DNA of 64,000 nucleotides from Uloborus plumipes (Eukaryota > Arthropoda > Arachnida > Araneae > Uloboridae): assembly GCA_038373865.1 (NCBI GenBank), contig JAXGGA010002867.1, positions 1 to 64,000 on the forward strand, written 5' to 3'. Below are positions 23,721-35,660 of this stretch, piece by piece. Numbering within the stretch: the first letter of the stretch is position 1; every line of letters begins with the position of its first letter. Made by a program: the position numbers and the translations under genes. The notes under the pieces are model-generated. The model made no database searches. It saw nothing but the letters and a program-made list of their open reading frames with translations, and was not told the origin of the DNA.

Positions 23721-25929
23721 TATTTTTCTTTGATTATTTATATTTAATGAATTAATTTTTTAGAACAAAATAAGGTGAAGCAGCTGAAAAAACTATTCAT
23801 GTCTTTAAGAAGTCATCTACTAGAGCTTTTATGTTTTTAACTGAAAAATTATTCAATGTTGACTTTTATTTTACTGCATGTCTGAGCAGTTAGTTATAGA
23901 TGTATATTAAAATTTCTTTTTATTTAAGCTTTAAGTTTTTTAACTTAAAGAGCTGTAATTATGATTTGTAATAAGTTACAAATCAAAAAATTGAAAGTAC
24001 TTTAGTTGCAAAAGTTGCTGGATAACTTTTTATTCAAATGCTGTGTTTATTTCCCAGTGAAATACATTTTATTGATAAATATTCTCATTTACCTTTAGTG
24101 ACAAATACTCCAGAACTTTGTGTTTTAAATGATTTATATTTAAGATTTGGATGTTCTTTCTATGTTGTGTACCTGACAGAACTTCCAATCTTTTTTTTTT
24201 TCACTTTAAAAATGTGTCACTAAAAAAAAGAAATTATGATTTTTTTTTTTTTTTGATGTGTTTTAAATAGTGAGACCTTTTTTGCCTAGTGTGCTGAAGT
24301 AGTTAAGTGCTTAAAAATTAATTTAGAAGCACTGCTTCCTTCTTGCTACCGTCCGTAAATTGTTTCTTTAAAAACTCTGCAGCTGTTACCATAAGTTATT
24401 TAATGATTTTACAGAATCTCACTTATTATTTTAGCTTGTATTTCTTTTTTTAATGTAAGAGTTTTCATCAAAGTAAGCATGTTTTAATTCGATAGGCTTC
24501 TTTTTAACACATTTTGTATACAATATTTATTACAGTTAAGTTGAAGTCTTAGCTGTATTGCTTAAAATTATATAGGTAAAGCACAAAAAGCCTGCATACC
24601 CAAAAATATGGTGCTAATTACTATGATACAAGATCACGAAAAAATATATTTAAATTTTGAAAACGAGAGAGCTAATAGAAAAAGTTGTGTGCTACTTGTA
24701 AACTTATTAGTTTCTAAAATGACAGAATTGAGGTGGAATTTCAATTAAAAAATTTCATTTAAGTTAGATTGACTAGTTTCAGTAAAATTGATTGACTATT
24801 TTTTTGCTTCTCATTTTGTACATGGGAAAAGTAATTATAACAAGAGCAAGCCAATAAAACATTAAATGAGAGGTATTTTTGTTTTTTTCCCAATAAAACA
24901 TTTATAGTGCACAATAATATCAAAATGTCCAATTAAAAGTAACTGAAAATTTTTAGTAATATTTTACTTTCATATGCAATAAAAATATAAATTATCAATT
25001 TGTGTAGATTAATAACTAAATGTAACATAACTGTAAGGTAGAGAAGTAAGTCCGTGTGAGCTGAAGGAACCTAAAGATCACGTATATGATTGAATGCTAT
25101 TTGTGAGACTTTTCAACTGTTCAAAAGAAATTATTTAGGTTGGATGAGAGAATGGATAAAACCCACGAATCGAGCAGACATAGGTATTTATGCCTAAAAT
25201 GAAACTTGAAGCCAAAGTAGAAATGTTATCTGAACATATATATACATATATAAAATTGAACATTAAATGTATTTTCCTGCATCTGCTTTTCCCCTTGTTG
25301 AATTAGAAACGTTTCTCAGTAAAAAAGGTGTTCACTTTCTTCAATGTTTTCCTTATTTTGGAAAATATAGAAGCATGGTTTAGGGTGTTCTAATCATGTA
25401 TACTAATTTGATATTAAGTTTTTGGCCTCTTTGATTTTAGATGAAAAATGACCATATCTGAAGGTATCATATCTTAAAATAAGAACAATGAAGTTTGTGA
25501 AAATGTATGCATATCATAAATTTATATAATACAAAATAAAACTTTGAATCTCCACATAAATGTACATGCTGAATTTCAGATATTAAGAAAAAATAGTAAA
25601 TTCACCTCATATTTCTTCATTTTGCTCAAATTCAGATTCAAATATTTGTTTTTAAGAATAAAGAATGTTTACTGCTGACTAAAATCATGTCAGAAAGCGT
25701 TGAAATCACTTATTAATAAGCCTTTACACCAAGTTCTTACAAAAATATAATTTCTAGAAAAAATTACAAGTTTGTAAAAGAACTATTGATGAAAGTCTAA
25801 CTTTTTGAAATAGACTATTCTCTGACTTATAAGCATTTATTAGCAAAAAACGAAGAGAAAACTTTAAATGACTAAATTCTTCTTGTACATTATTTTTATA
25901 TTTTATGTTATACTTCATATCAGACTAGT
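23720..25929. other. AT-rich unique DNA
   Basis: No credible genes, paired ends or arrays seen. Poly-T runs lie near 24190 and 24240. Confidence 0.45.
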
Positions 25930-25941
25930 ACATAAAATGAT

Positions 25942-26221
25942 GATGTTGTTGTCTTGTGCCAGCCAGGCTAACACTTTGGGGTGCGCTGATTCACTTTTGC
26001 AACTGTACCGTAATTTGGTGTGAAGTCCGACTTCCGCAGTACACGCATGCCATATGTACCCGTTTATAGGGTAGGCAAATTTTTACAGCACAACAACACA
26101 TTCATGCAAAGAAAGGACAAGGACTGGAGAGTAAAAGCACATCCATGCCCAATCCGGGATTCGAACCCGGGACTACATCATCCGTGGCAGACTGCTCTGA
26201 CCACTAGACAAGGTGGACGGC
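25942..26221 (-). mobile_element. tRNA-derived SINE, intact copy with 12-bp TSD
   Basis: On the minus strand the element begins with a tRNA-like head (26221 to about 26145) containing an A-box-like tagtggtcagag and a perfect B box ggttcgaatcc. The anticodon-loop region reads ctgccac, like tRNA-Gly(GCC). The body follows and ends near gttgttgtc-type sequence. The direct repeats acataaaatgat at 25930-25941 and 26222-26233 are identical. A second copy lies at 27576-27818. The plus-strand frame 26020-26232 is only an artefact. Confidence 0.85.
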
Positions 26222-26233
26222 ACATAAAATGAT

Positions 26234-26670
26234 AATTCATCATGAATACAATTTTTTTTTCTGAAATAACAAGTTATTTTCACCAAAAATGCTATGTCTA
26301 TTGCATTAGGAATAATAGGTTTTGTTCTCATTCTAGAACATTTAATCTCATATAGAATGTTTCGTATGTTTATTTCCCCACACTGTTGCTTCTGGAAGGA
26401 GCCTAATAATTATTTTTAGAAGATATCTTATAAATATTATTCAATACACATTTAATGTGCATCGATAAAAAATGATTATGTTCTAAACTATTTTCACAAA
26501 TATTTATTCTGCCACCTTTAAGCAAGATACATTTCGCATTTTTAAGCATTTTAAAATTTATTATGGTTTCAAAGTTGTATCCAAATCCAGAAACTTAATT
26601 TGAATTGTCCCAGGGGGGTCCATGTGGGTCTGAAAGGGGTCCTTATCAAGAAAGGTATTTGGGGTGCATG
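26234..26670. other. Unassigned AT-rich DNA between SINE and LINE
   Basis: No feature recognised apart from G-rich patches near 26611 that may belong to the LINE 3' flank. Confidence 0.4.
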
Positions 26671-26679
26671 AAATGCAAA

Positions 26680-27500
26680 TATGTGTCATAAACCGGGATC
26701 CCATTTAGATAAGTCAACTACAAATACAAAAGATGACGACTAGCTACAGGCTCTAGGCCCAACTAGGCTGGTCCTAGTCAAATTACAATCCTCAATAAAG
26801 ATCCAAGGCCCTCTTAAAGCTATCAACTCCCTTACTCATAACAATCTCCTCCGGTAAGCTGTTCCAGGTACTCACAACCCTACTGAAATAGTAATTTTTC
26901 CTCACCTCTAGGTTAGCCTGAGACTTAAATAGCTTAAAACAGTGTCCCCTTGTCCTGCTTTCTAAACAAAAATTTAGCCCATCAACATCATTCATTTTGA
27001 TAAATTTAAACAACTGGATCATGTCCCCTCTGACTCTCCTTTGCTTGAGACTGTATATCTTAAGCATTCTAAGCCTGGAACCATAATCTAAATCTGTAAG
27101 CCCATTTACTATCCTTGAAGCCCGCCTTTGAACCCTTTCCAGTAAATTAATATCTTTCTTAAGATGTGGAGACAAAAACTGAATAGCATACTCCAAATGA
27201 GGTCTCACCAAACTTCTATACAGGGGCAGGAGAACCTTTTTAGATTTGTTTGAAATAGATTTATTGATAAACCCCAGCATCCTGTTGGCTTTGTTACTAG
27301 CTACACTGCACTGCTGACTAAATTTGAAGTCCTTATTAATTAAAACTCCCAGATCGATAACACTTTCTGCCCGACTTACAGCTGCGCCCTGTAGATAATA
27401 GCTTGTACCTTTGTTTCCATGACCTAAGTGTAGAACTTGACATTTCCCAACATTTACTGCCATACCCTACTTATCTGCCCTCTTAAGTCATCTCCAAAAT
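26680..27500 (-). mobile_element. 5'-truncated CR1/L2-type LINE
   Basis: A 3' fragment of a non-LTR retrotransposon containing the C-terminal part of its reverse-transcriptase ORF (27463-26792) and a short 3' UTR (26791 to about 26680, with gtaatttgactaggaccagc-like sequence). Upstream of 27463 the frame is broken: the codon expected to encode Trp reads TAG, with a further shift before about 27490, so the copy is dead. Confidence 0.85.
26792..27463 (-). pseudogene. Reverse transcriptase C-terminal fragment, CR1/L2-type LINE
   Basis: The 223-residue frame matches the region after the catalytic palm of CR1/L2/jockey-like reverse transcriptases. It has N-V-G-K-C-Q-V-L-H-L-G near the start, D-L-G-V-L-I at about 37-42, L-P-L-Y-R-S-L-V-R-P-H-L-E-Y at about 79-92, L-E-R-V-Q-R-R-A-S-R-I at about 108-118, and R-R-V-R-G-D-M-I-Q-L-F-K at about 142-153. 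It ends F-K-R-A-L-D-L-Y. The catalytic Y-x-D-D motif, the fingers and the endonuclease domain are absent because of 5' truncation, so it cannot encode an active enzyme. The first Met is internal to the original ORF2 and not a true start. In intact elements this ORF performs target-primed reverse transcription. Confidence 0.9.
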
Positions 27501-27575
27501 TTGCTTTAGTGAGTGGATATGGGATATTTAACAAATCTGTGCATTGGATCAGCATTTTGTGCACTTTTAGAGCAT

Positions 27576-27818
27576 GGTGTTGTTTTTGCTGTCGTGTGCC
27601 AGCTAGGCTGGCAATTTGGGGTCTGCTGCTTCACTTTTCTAACTACCGAAATTTGGTGTGAAGTTCTACTTCCACAGTACACATATACCATAAGGAACCG
27701 TAGTGGCAACCATTCACAGCACAACAACACATTCACATAAGGAAGGACAAGGACAGGAGAGAGAAAGTACACTCATGCCTAAGCCGGGATTCGAAACTAG
27801 GACCTCCCCATCCGGGTC
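27576..27818 (-). mobile_element. tRNA-derived SINE, second copy, head-truncated
   Basis: Collinear with the copy at 25942-26221: shared gtgccagc...ggctggc, tttggtgtgaag, cagcacaacaacacattca, aaggacaaggac and ccgggattcgaa. The tRNA head stops within the anticodon region. A 7-bp direct repeat agagcat flanks it (27569-27575 and 27819-27825). It is diverged from copy 1 by many substitutions and small indels. Confidence 0.8.
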
Positions 27819-27829
27819 AGAGCATATTA

Positions 27830-29290
27830 AACACAATATATGAAATAACTTTCTTTTTTTTCAACATAGTTTAGTGCAGAATATCTGCCATCAAATATAT
27901 AAGCAAATGAATGCACAGATTTGTTGGGCTGATTATTTTGGTTATTTAGCAAACAAGTGCTTAAGATTTTTTCTTTTTGAAGAAAAGTAAAAAGGTTTTT
28001 GAATTTCTCTTTTTAAAAAAGTATGCAATATTACTGATCCTTCCACATAAATTATTGATTGCTAAGTGAGTAGCAATATATAATTGACTTATGCTTAATC
28101 TTCGGCATAGGAAGAATCAACCTTTTCTCCCATGCTAAAGGGCAATCCTAAGACGTAAAAGCTGGGAAGTAGTTAGAGATTACGATTCACTGGGGCCCCT
28201 TGTGTTTGGCCAACTAAGCCTGAAAATGCATTACGGGGCTTGTTTGTGTTTACTTGACGGTACAGAGCTTTACACTTGCTTGTTCTACATTTTATCCAAT
28301 GTTTCGGTAAAATTTTTATACATAATTCATTAATATTTGCAAACAATTTCATTAATTATTGCATTTTAGATTGTCTTTCATTTCCATTTTGGCCTGATTT
28401 ATCTTTTCTAAATTTTTACTCTCGATAACTTCTTTCAAAGTTAATTTCTAATTTACTCTTTAAGTCTCCATTTCATTTTCATGTTACATTTATTTTTTCT
28501 TCTATAATTTTACATTTTCTTTGCTTTTGAAATTGCAATTTTGCGGCCAGGTAAAATATTTTATTTTAAGAGTTTATAGTAAGCAAGAAAATTTTCTACA
28601 TTATATTATTATGTAGCTATTGTTTGTGTCTAGTGCATTTCATCATGGTGCAATAACAGACTTAAAAAAATGATTCTGAACATGATCGACTCCCCCCCCC
28701 CCGCCCATTTTGCTCAGTAGGAATGCATAAATGACCTATCAATAGCTAAAATTAAAATAGAGTGATCATAAATAAGATGCAAAGCAAATATTCAGTGAAA
28801 TGATTGAAGCCAAAAGTTTTTTTTTTTTGTAATATATATCTCTTTCTTGGGAGGCAGGGTTGTGGTGTTATTTTACTTATCAGTTTTTTTTCAACGTGTA
28901 GTATGTTTTTATAGAAATTTTGAAACCGGTGCCTATTTTATCGCTTTTTAATCTCTGTGTTAACTGTTTGTTATTTTAAATTATGTATATCAGTTTGAAA
29001 CAAGTTGATCTTTATTTTTTCTCGTCCATAAGCTTTCCCTTTGCTTCCCATGCGTGGAGTGAGATTCAAAACTTTGGTTGTTTATATTTTTGATTAATAT
29101 ATTAAGCTTTGCTGTAATCAAAATTGTCAGTCTACCTAACCATTTTGCAGTGAATTGATGTTTCAAAAAGCAACTTCAATGGATGCTTTTGTAATGATAA
29201 AAACAGGTATTGCTGGACCATAAATTTCTTAGCATGCATTAACGGAAAATAAATATTAAAAAATGATGTGCATACTTTATCACACACTTC
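27830..29290. other. AT-rich unassigned DNA
   Basis: No gene or paired repeat identified. A slightly GC-richer patch at 28120-28265 has no recognisable content. Confidence 0.4.
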
Positions 29291-29302
29291 AGACACCTTC
29301 AT

Positions 29303-31932
29303 TAGGGTGGAGCGAAAAAAATGAATTTTTGATTTTCGTAAATGGGTACCTTTCATTTACTGTGAATGAGGATAAGTAACAATTCTGTAAAATATTTCAC
29401 TTTTGCGAAGTCATCTTTAGTCTGCACATTTGGCCTAAAGTTTTGAAATTTTTGATTTTTTTTTAGATTTTTCAAATTTTTTAAAAAAATATTGCAAATG
29501 ATAAAACTAGTGACGGGTAGTTATTAAATGGAAGAAAAAGGTTTGAAATATACAAGGAATTTTTTAAAAGCATTTTAGATTATGATTTCAGTTCGTGCAT
29601 TACGCTCAAATTTCATCAAATTTATCAAAATTTTTGATATTTTCAATATTTTTTAACTCAGTATTTCCTCTCAATATTCACTTGAAGCGTCCTCAAACCT
29701 GTTTTTATTCATTTTGTTATTACTTTGAACCCTGCAACTCTTCGCTAGCTCGTGTGGAACTCAGGACTTACCACGAGGAGGTGACCGCACTTCTAGGCCT
29801 ACACGTGAACCCTTCCTTCCAAACAATGCGAGAATGTATTTACATTTCTTAGATACGTCTTTCACAGTTAGATTGTTCCTTTGTGTCGTAAATTGATCAA
29901 ATATTTCTGTCAGATATCCTCGTTTTTACTAAACTTTTCCTTTTCCTGTGATTATATACCAATTTTGAAGAGCTTGTGACCTATTGACAGCAGTTTAAGA
30001 AGAGTGCATTCAGAAATCATACTTAAATTCTCAGCTTTCATAATCTTTGTAAATATTGTGTTGTTAAATTACCTGTAAAAGGTGGCTTTGTAATTTCCAC
30101 ATCATGACAAGAAATCATATCAAGGTATACTGACTTTTGACTCTAATGTATGAAAATATATTTTTATCTATTTTTGTGGTCTGAAGCGTTCTCACTTGTA
30201 TGCTTGTTTGTTTTCTAGATTGAACGTTGATAACACAATTTAAAACAAGTTACCTTATATGCTCTCTCTTATGAACAAATTAGATTATTTCCCGGCGTTG
30301 CCCGAGTGCTTATTAACACAACCATAGCTCTAAAAAATATTTGAATGAATTCTATCCACATGGGAATATAAAAACTTATTTCATTCTAAAATGAAATAGT
30401 TGAGTCTTAAATTGATAATTCATTGTTATCGTAATCTTTGTTGGAAAATACTCCTATTTAAATGTGTTACATTTTATCAGTTTGTATGCTTAAAGTCTGA
30501 TCTCTGTTACTCTATCTATTCAAAATTGAAAGAAAATGGCCATTTTGAGACAAAAGATTTGAATTTTGAACTTTTTGGATTTTTTTTTTCAAAACCCCTG
30601 TCTATATAAATTCTAATGCATTAAGGAACCTCTGTGCCAAGTTTGTTAAAAATCCAATGAAAACTGGATTTGTATAAGGAACAAACATAAATACATCCAT
30701 TTATATATATATATAGATATCGATAACAGCATATTTCTTGGGTGCAATGTATACATTGTTTTGAATAGATGTGAATACAATTTTTCTGCTTTTTCCCGGA
30801 GAGATAATCTTTATAATCTCACACAAATTCAAAGCTAAATTAGTAACGTCTGCACTTCATCCTAAAAGAGCAAAGACACTTGTACCACAAAAGTTATGAA
30901 CTCTTTTAAAAATTATAGTCTGAAGATTATGTTTGCTGTAGTCAGCATCTGGCTTAGGAAAGCTTTCTTGGACTCCTGTTTCATATTTTTTTGGATATTT
31001 TTCCAGTCAAAACTATCTTGCTCATCTCATGAAGTTATTGTTGCTCAGTACTTGAATCATTTTTATTGTAAAAATCAATATGATTAATGACATTCTGTAG
31101 GTTCATATTGATTTGAAAGTATAACATGTTGTTTAGCTACATCCAACAGGCCCAAAAATCACTTTGATCCACTGGTAGGTCCATCTAGCTTTTGCAAAAA
31201 ATGCAGCAAATTAAGTTCATTCAAATGTAATTGGCAAATGTCCCATTACAGAGGTCTACCAAGTTTTTCTTCCAGTTTCCGTATTACACCTTTGTATTTT
31301 CCTGTCTTTGTAGTGCATCCATGAAAACTAATGCAAACAATTTCCCACTCAAAGAAACAATTTATTGTTCCTCCCGACTTGTCTAAGAAATGTAAATGTA
31401 TGCTCTCGTTGGTAGGAAGCCCTTGGAGCGTGGGTGGCACCCAAAGTGCGGCCACTTCCTTCTGGTGAGTCCTGGGTAATTTCAATGAGCAAGCAAAGAG
31501 TTGAGTAGTTCAAAGAAACAACAAAATGATTAAGAAAATGTTTCGAAGGCACTTTAAGTAAATTTTGAGAGGAAATATTGAATTATAAAACTTCTGCTCA
31601 ATATTGAAAATATCGGAAATTTCTGAAAATTTGATGAACTTTGGGCCTAATGCACCAACTGAAATCATAATCAAAAATGGTTTAAAAAAATTTCTTGTAT
31701 ATTTCAAACCTTTTTCTTCCATTTAATAACTACCCGTCACTAGCTTTATCATTTGCAATATTTTTTAAAAAAAATATTGAAAAATCATAAAAAAATTCAA
31801 AACTTTAAACCAAATGCACAGACTAAAGATGATGTCGCAAAAGTGAATAGAATTGTTACTTGTCCTTATTCACAGTAAATGAAAGGTACCCGTTTACGAA
31901 AATCAAAAATTATTTTTTTTCGCTCCACCCTA
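29303..31932. mobile_element. hAT-type foldback element F5
   Basis: Ends are tagggtggagcgaaaaaaat and its complement (ttttttttcgctccaccct + a). The 8-bp TSD accttcat is exact at 29295-29302 and 31933-31940. Long inverted arms of about 555 bp (29303-29860 and 31376-31932) flank a 1.5-kb unpaired centre. TSD length and TAGGG-type ends place it with hAT, but arms this long make it a foldback. The inner arm ends carry a GC-richer diverged segment (29735-29850 versus 31385-31500). Confidence 0.85.
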
Positions 31933-31940
31933 ACCTTCAT

Positions 31941-32659
31941 GCTTCTGGAGATAAATATTTTTGTAATATACTCATCTCACTAATATATGCATGTATCCTG
32001 CGTACTCAGATTGTTCTTAAAATTTGGTGTTGCTGTAAATCTATTAGTACACTGCACAAGATTTTCTCATATTGTATTAATAATTGTGTAGTTTATTATA
32101 GACGTCTTTTTTGTTCTTCTCTTAGCAATCAAAACTTTGCAATGAAGTCTTACTTAAAATAATGATTTCATACTTCTTGTGTCTTTATTTTATTGATTTT
32201 ATTTTAATGTCATTAGTGTCAGAAATTGAAATTTTCTCAAAACTGTTTATCAAGCAAAGTGTTTTGAAAAGTAATTAAAAAAAGAACCAAACTAGTTAAG
32301 TTGTAATTACATTTGCCCACAGAAGCATATTAAGGTGTACATCAGCAAGTTATTTAGAAAGTACAATTGTAATTTTTCTGTCAAACATTCATGGCCAATT
32401 ACTTTAATTTCTGAAATGTTTTATGTTTGAATTCATCTACTTACTTTGATATTTGAAGCTGTCACTTGTAAAAAGATACATAAAAGATAAACATGTGTTA
32501 GGAACCAAATTTTCCTAAAATTTATATCTGTGTGAATAAGGAACTAAAAGTTAGTTATTTGCTAGTTTGTACACACACATCATTCTAAATCATTTACTTT
32601 TAGGTTTTCCCTTTTACCTTCATTAAATAAGTATTCAAATACCATTTTACTGTTTATAT
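31941..32659. other. AT-rich unassigned DNA
   Basis: No supportable feature. Confidence 0.4.
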
Positions 32660-32661
32660 TA

Positions 32662-33130
32662 CAGTTGAACCTCGTTAAACCACTCTCTGACAAACCGCAA
32701 CCCTTGTAGTTTACCAAGAAAGATGCAAAAAAATGTGATCCGTATAGAAATTTAATACAAATTCCCCCATTAAACCACCACCTCGCTTTCTGCCAACTGA
32801 CATTGATTTTCGACGAAAACTACAACTTCATTGTGAAAACCTCCATGAGCATGACCACATGCCACCGAGGAGGAAGTTATGAATACATAGCATGCACCTG
32901 CCATCTCGCCTCCTACGATTGCCTCTTACAAATGGTTAGGAATAGAAAACCCTCACAAAATCTTATGCAAAGTTCATTTGGAAATTAAAATACATGCTTT
33001 TGAAAGTATTTTCATGAAAACATACATTTATGAGGGTTTGGTGAAAGTGAAACCTTGTTATACAGCCACCCTAGAGATTTGCATACTTTTGGCCTGTCAT
33101 CAAGGTTGGTGGTTTAACAAGGTTCAATTG
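32662..33130. mobile_element. pogo/Tigger-like element, non-autonomous
   Basis: The left end cagttgaacctcgttaaacc and the right end ggtttaacaaggttcaattg are inverted repeats of about 20 bp. TA precedes the left end; the right flank is degraded. Such CAGTnnAACCTCGTTA ends are typical of pogo/Tigger DNA transposons. No transposase frame is present in the 469 bp. Confidence 0.75.
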
Positions 33131-34950
33131 TTTTTTTTTAATTTATTTAGCCCATGTGTAAGTTTTCTCCACTTTGCCTCACCTCTGACATGTAACTAAA
33201 ATTGTTTCAATGCTGCTTTGAGAAACCCCATTACGTTTTGATACAATTATGTGCAGTCCCTTATGGATATACTGACCCCCCCCCCCCCTTGCATTGTATT
33301 TTTGAAATAATTTTAAAATTGCTGGAGAAACACATGTATTTATTAGTGAGGGAAAAACATGCTCTGCAGAAAGAATGTTTAGAAAGGAATATGTAATATA
33401 ATTCTGAAAATTCGCAATGACACGACTTTTATTTTTTGTTAATTGTTTTCGGCCATAATCCTCTTAAAGCTTATCTAGTTCAGAATAAGATAATAATTAT
33501 GTAAATGGTTCATAATTATAGTATTAAAATGAAAATCTTCTGTCCCTAATTGACTGAACTGTAAATATATATAATATATATATTTTTCTTTTTTCATTTA
33601 TTATTCTATATTATAGTTTACTAAAAAAAAACCCTGAATGTTCACAAGATTTTTGACTTCATTGCAATTTTTTTCATTATTAATGTTTCATCATGTAGCG
33701 TTTTTCGTGTTTTATTTGCATCCAAGCATAACTGAGAAAGGTGCAATTAACTTGATTTCAAACACAATGGAAACATCAAACTTATAGTCATGCTTAGGGT
33801 GTAAGAATATATCAAGTGAAAAAGAAGTGCCATGCTAGTGAATTAATTTTAAGTTAGATTTTTTCAAAAATGCTATTTGAATGCACATATGCTATTGATT
33901 TTTCTATAAAATGCTTCCTTTGTTTTTAATTATGTTTTTATTTTTGTGAGTCAGTGCCTTTTGGTATCTCTTTTTGCATTCCTATCTTATATTTTACCCA
34001 AACTGAAATAATTTAGTTTAATTCAGTATACTTATTCAATAATAGAATTTTGCTAAAAGAAATATTAAACATGACACATTTCCAGAAAATGCCAAAAAAA
34101 AAAAAAAAACTTTTCCTATGTTATATCATGAAAAATCTATACTTTAAAAGTGATTTTTGCAAAATCTTGATGAAATGCTGAGTTTAAACATGGCACTTTA
34201 ATATAGAAAAAAAAAAAAATGTAAAATCTTCTTGCAGCAAATATACTTTCTTTGTATTTATTTGTAGGTGTATTTTTATTTTTCAAAATTTACATTAGAA
34301 GCTATGTTCCTAGTAAACTTTTGAGCTAGTGAATGATCTTTGGAAGTATATGGTGAAAGCATATAACATCAATTATGTGAAAATTATGCAGTTGTAAGAA
34401 ACAAAACGTAAATTATCATCTGGTTTCTGTTATATCCCCTTTTGATTTAAGTGAAAGCTTTTCAAAATAATGTGCGCAATAATTATATTACTTTGATTTT
34501 TTTTAAAATGATTAAGTTCACTAAGACATACTGTGCTAGTGAGTTTTTACATTTTTAAGTTTCATGTTTAAGGCTAAAACAGTCCCTTGATGAAGCCAAT
34601 TCTCATTCTCAGCTTTTAAACATTTCTTTCATACATTAACTTTTTTCATCATACCATATAGCAATAATGGTACGCATAGCAGTTTGCATGTGCAAAAGAA
34701 CTTGGATGAAGATGGTTAAGCTATGGCTTAAAAATTTGTATCTTTGCAATTTAGCACTCACTATAAAACACATTTAAAATTTTTGTGCTTACATTTTCCT
34801 GAAAAACTACTTCAGCTGACTTCCCAAGCTGTGTTTATCACACTTCAACAACAGTGTAAAATCATTGTAGTAAGTTTTCTCTTATCATGCATTTTTAGGC
34901 CTTGAACCCTCTTGGAATGGATTAATTAAAAATTAAACATATTTTGAAAT
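33131..34950. other. AT-rich unassigned DNA
   Basis: Low-complexity tracts (poly-C near 33277, AT repeats near 33565, poly-A near 34095 and 34210) but no genes or elements recognised. Confidence 0.45.
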
Positions 34951-34959
34951 ATGTTGCTA

Positions 34960-35660
34960 CTGTTAAATATTATTTATTAATTTGTACTTTCAGCTGATGG
35001 CAATTTGTTTTTTGAAATGCTCTTTCATGGCATAAAACGAAATTATAAAAGTTATTAAGGGTAATTTATATAAAACTCTTTAATGAGTTTCGCGGAAATG
35101 AACTCTTAGAAAAACCAGTGCCATCATTTAATGAGCATCAATTATATAATTCACCCGGTAACAGAATTTATTTCTTGGCAATGTAACCAAAGATGGAAAA
35201 TTCGTCCGTCAAAATTCCATAGCAGTGAACCAAAGCTCGGAACAAAGAAATTAACACACGTATGCTGTAATTAGTAATGAATTTTTCCTTGCCATAGTCA
35301 TGTGTCACACCATTTGATATGATTACTTGCATAAGGATAACTTTAATACTTTGTAGGTGCTCTACAAGCTACTAAGACTGCCTTTCAGCATAATGGCATA
35401 AAAGAAATTCATTATTAAATGTAATCATGGTCAATTTAATGGTTGATAACCCTGATTAGGCTTTCCTCGAGTTTGATCTTGGTTGCTGTCATCTTAAGCA
35501 GCAATTTTAGAACCTGATGTGTCAAAGAGTTTTCAATGATATGACGATCATTAATATTCCCATAACGGTCCAAAACGGAATAGCCAAATCTTTTTAATGG
35601 GCCTGCACCTAAATGGGAATTATTACCTTACCTTTATAGTATGTTATCTGGTGAAAAAAT
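34960..35660. promoter_or_regulatory. Candidate regulatory (conserved-noncoding-like) block
   Basis: About 700 bp of balanced, non-repetitive, non-coding sequence stands out from the homopolymer-rich surroundings. It contains many TAAT/ATTA cores with mixed flanks (for example taattagtaatgaattt and catttaatggttgataaccc). This texture is typical of enhancers of developmental genes. Function is inference only. Confidence 0.3.

Noticed and set aside
26020..26232. Plus-strand 70-codon frame
   Set aside because: It lies entirely within a minus-strand SINE.
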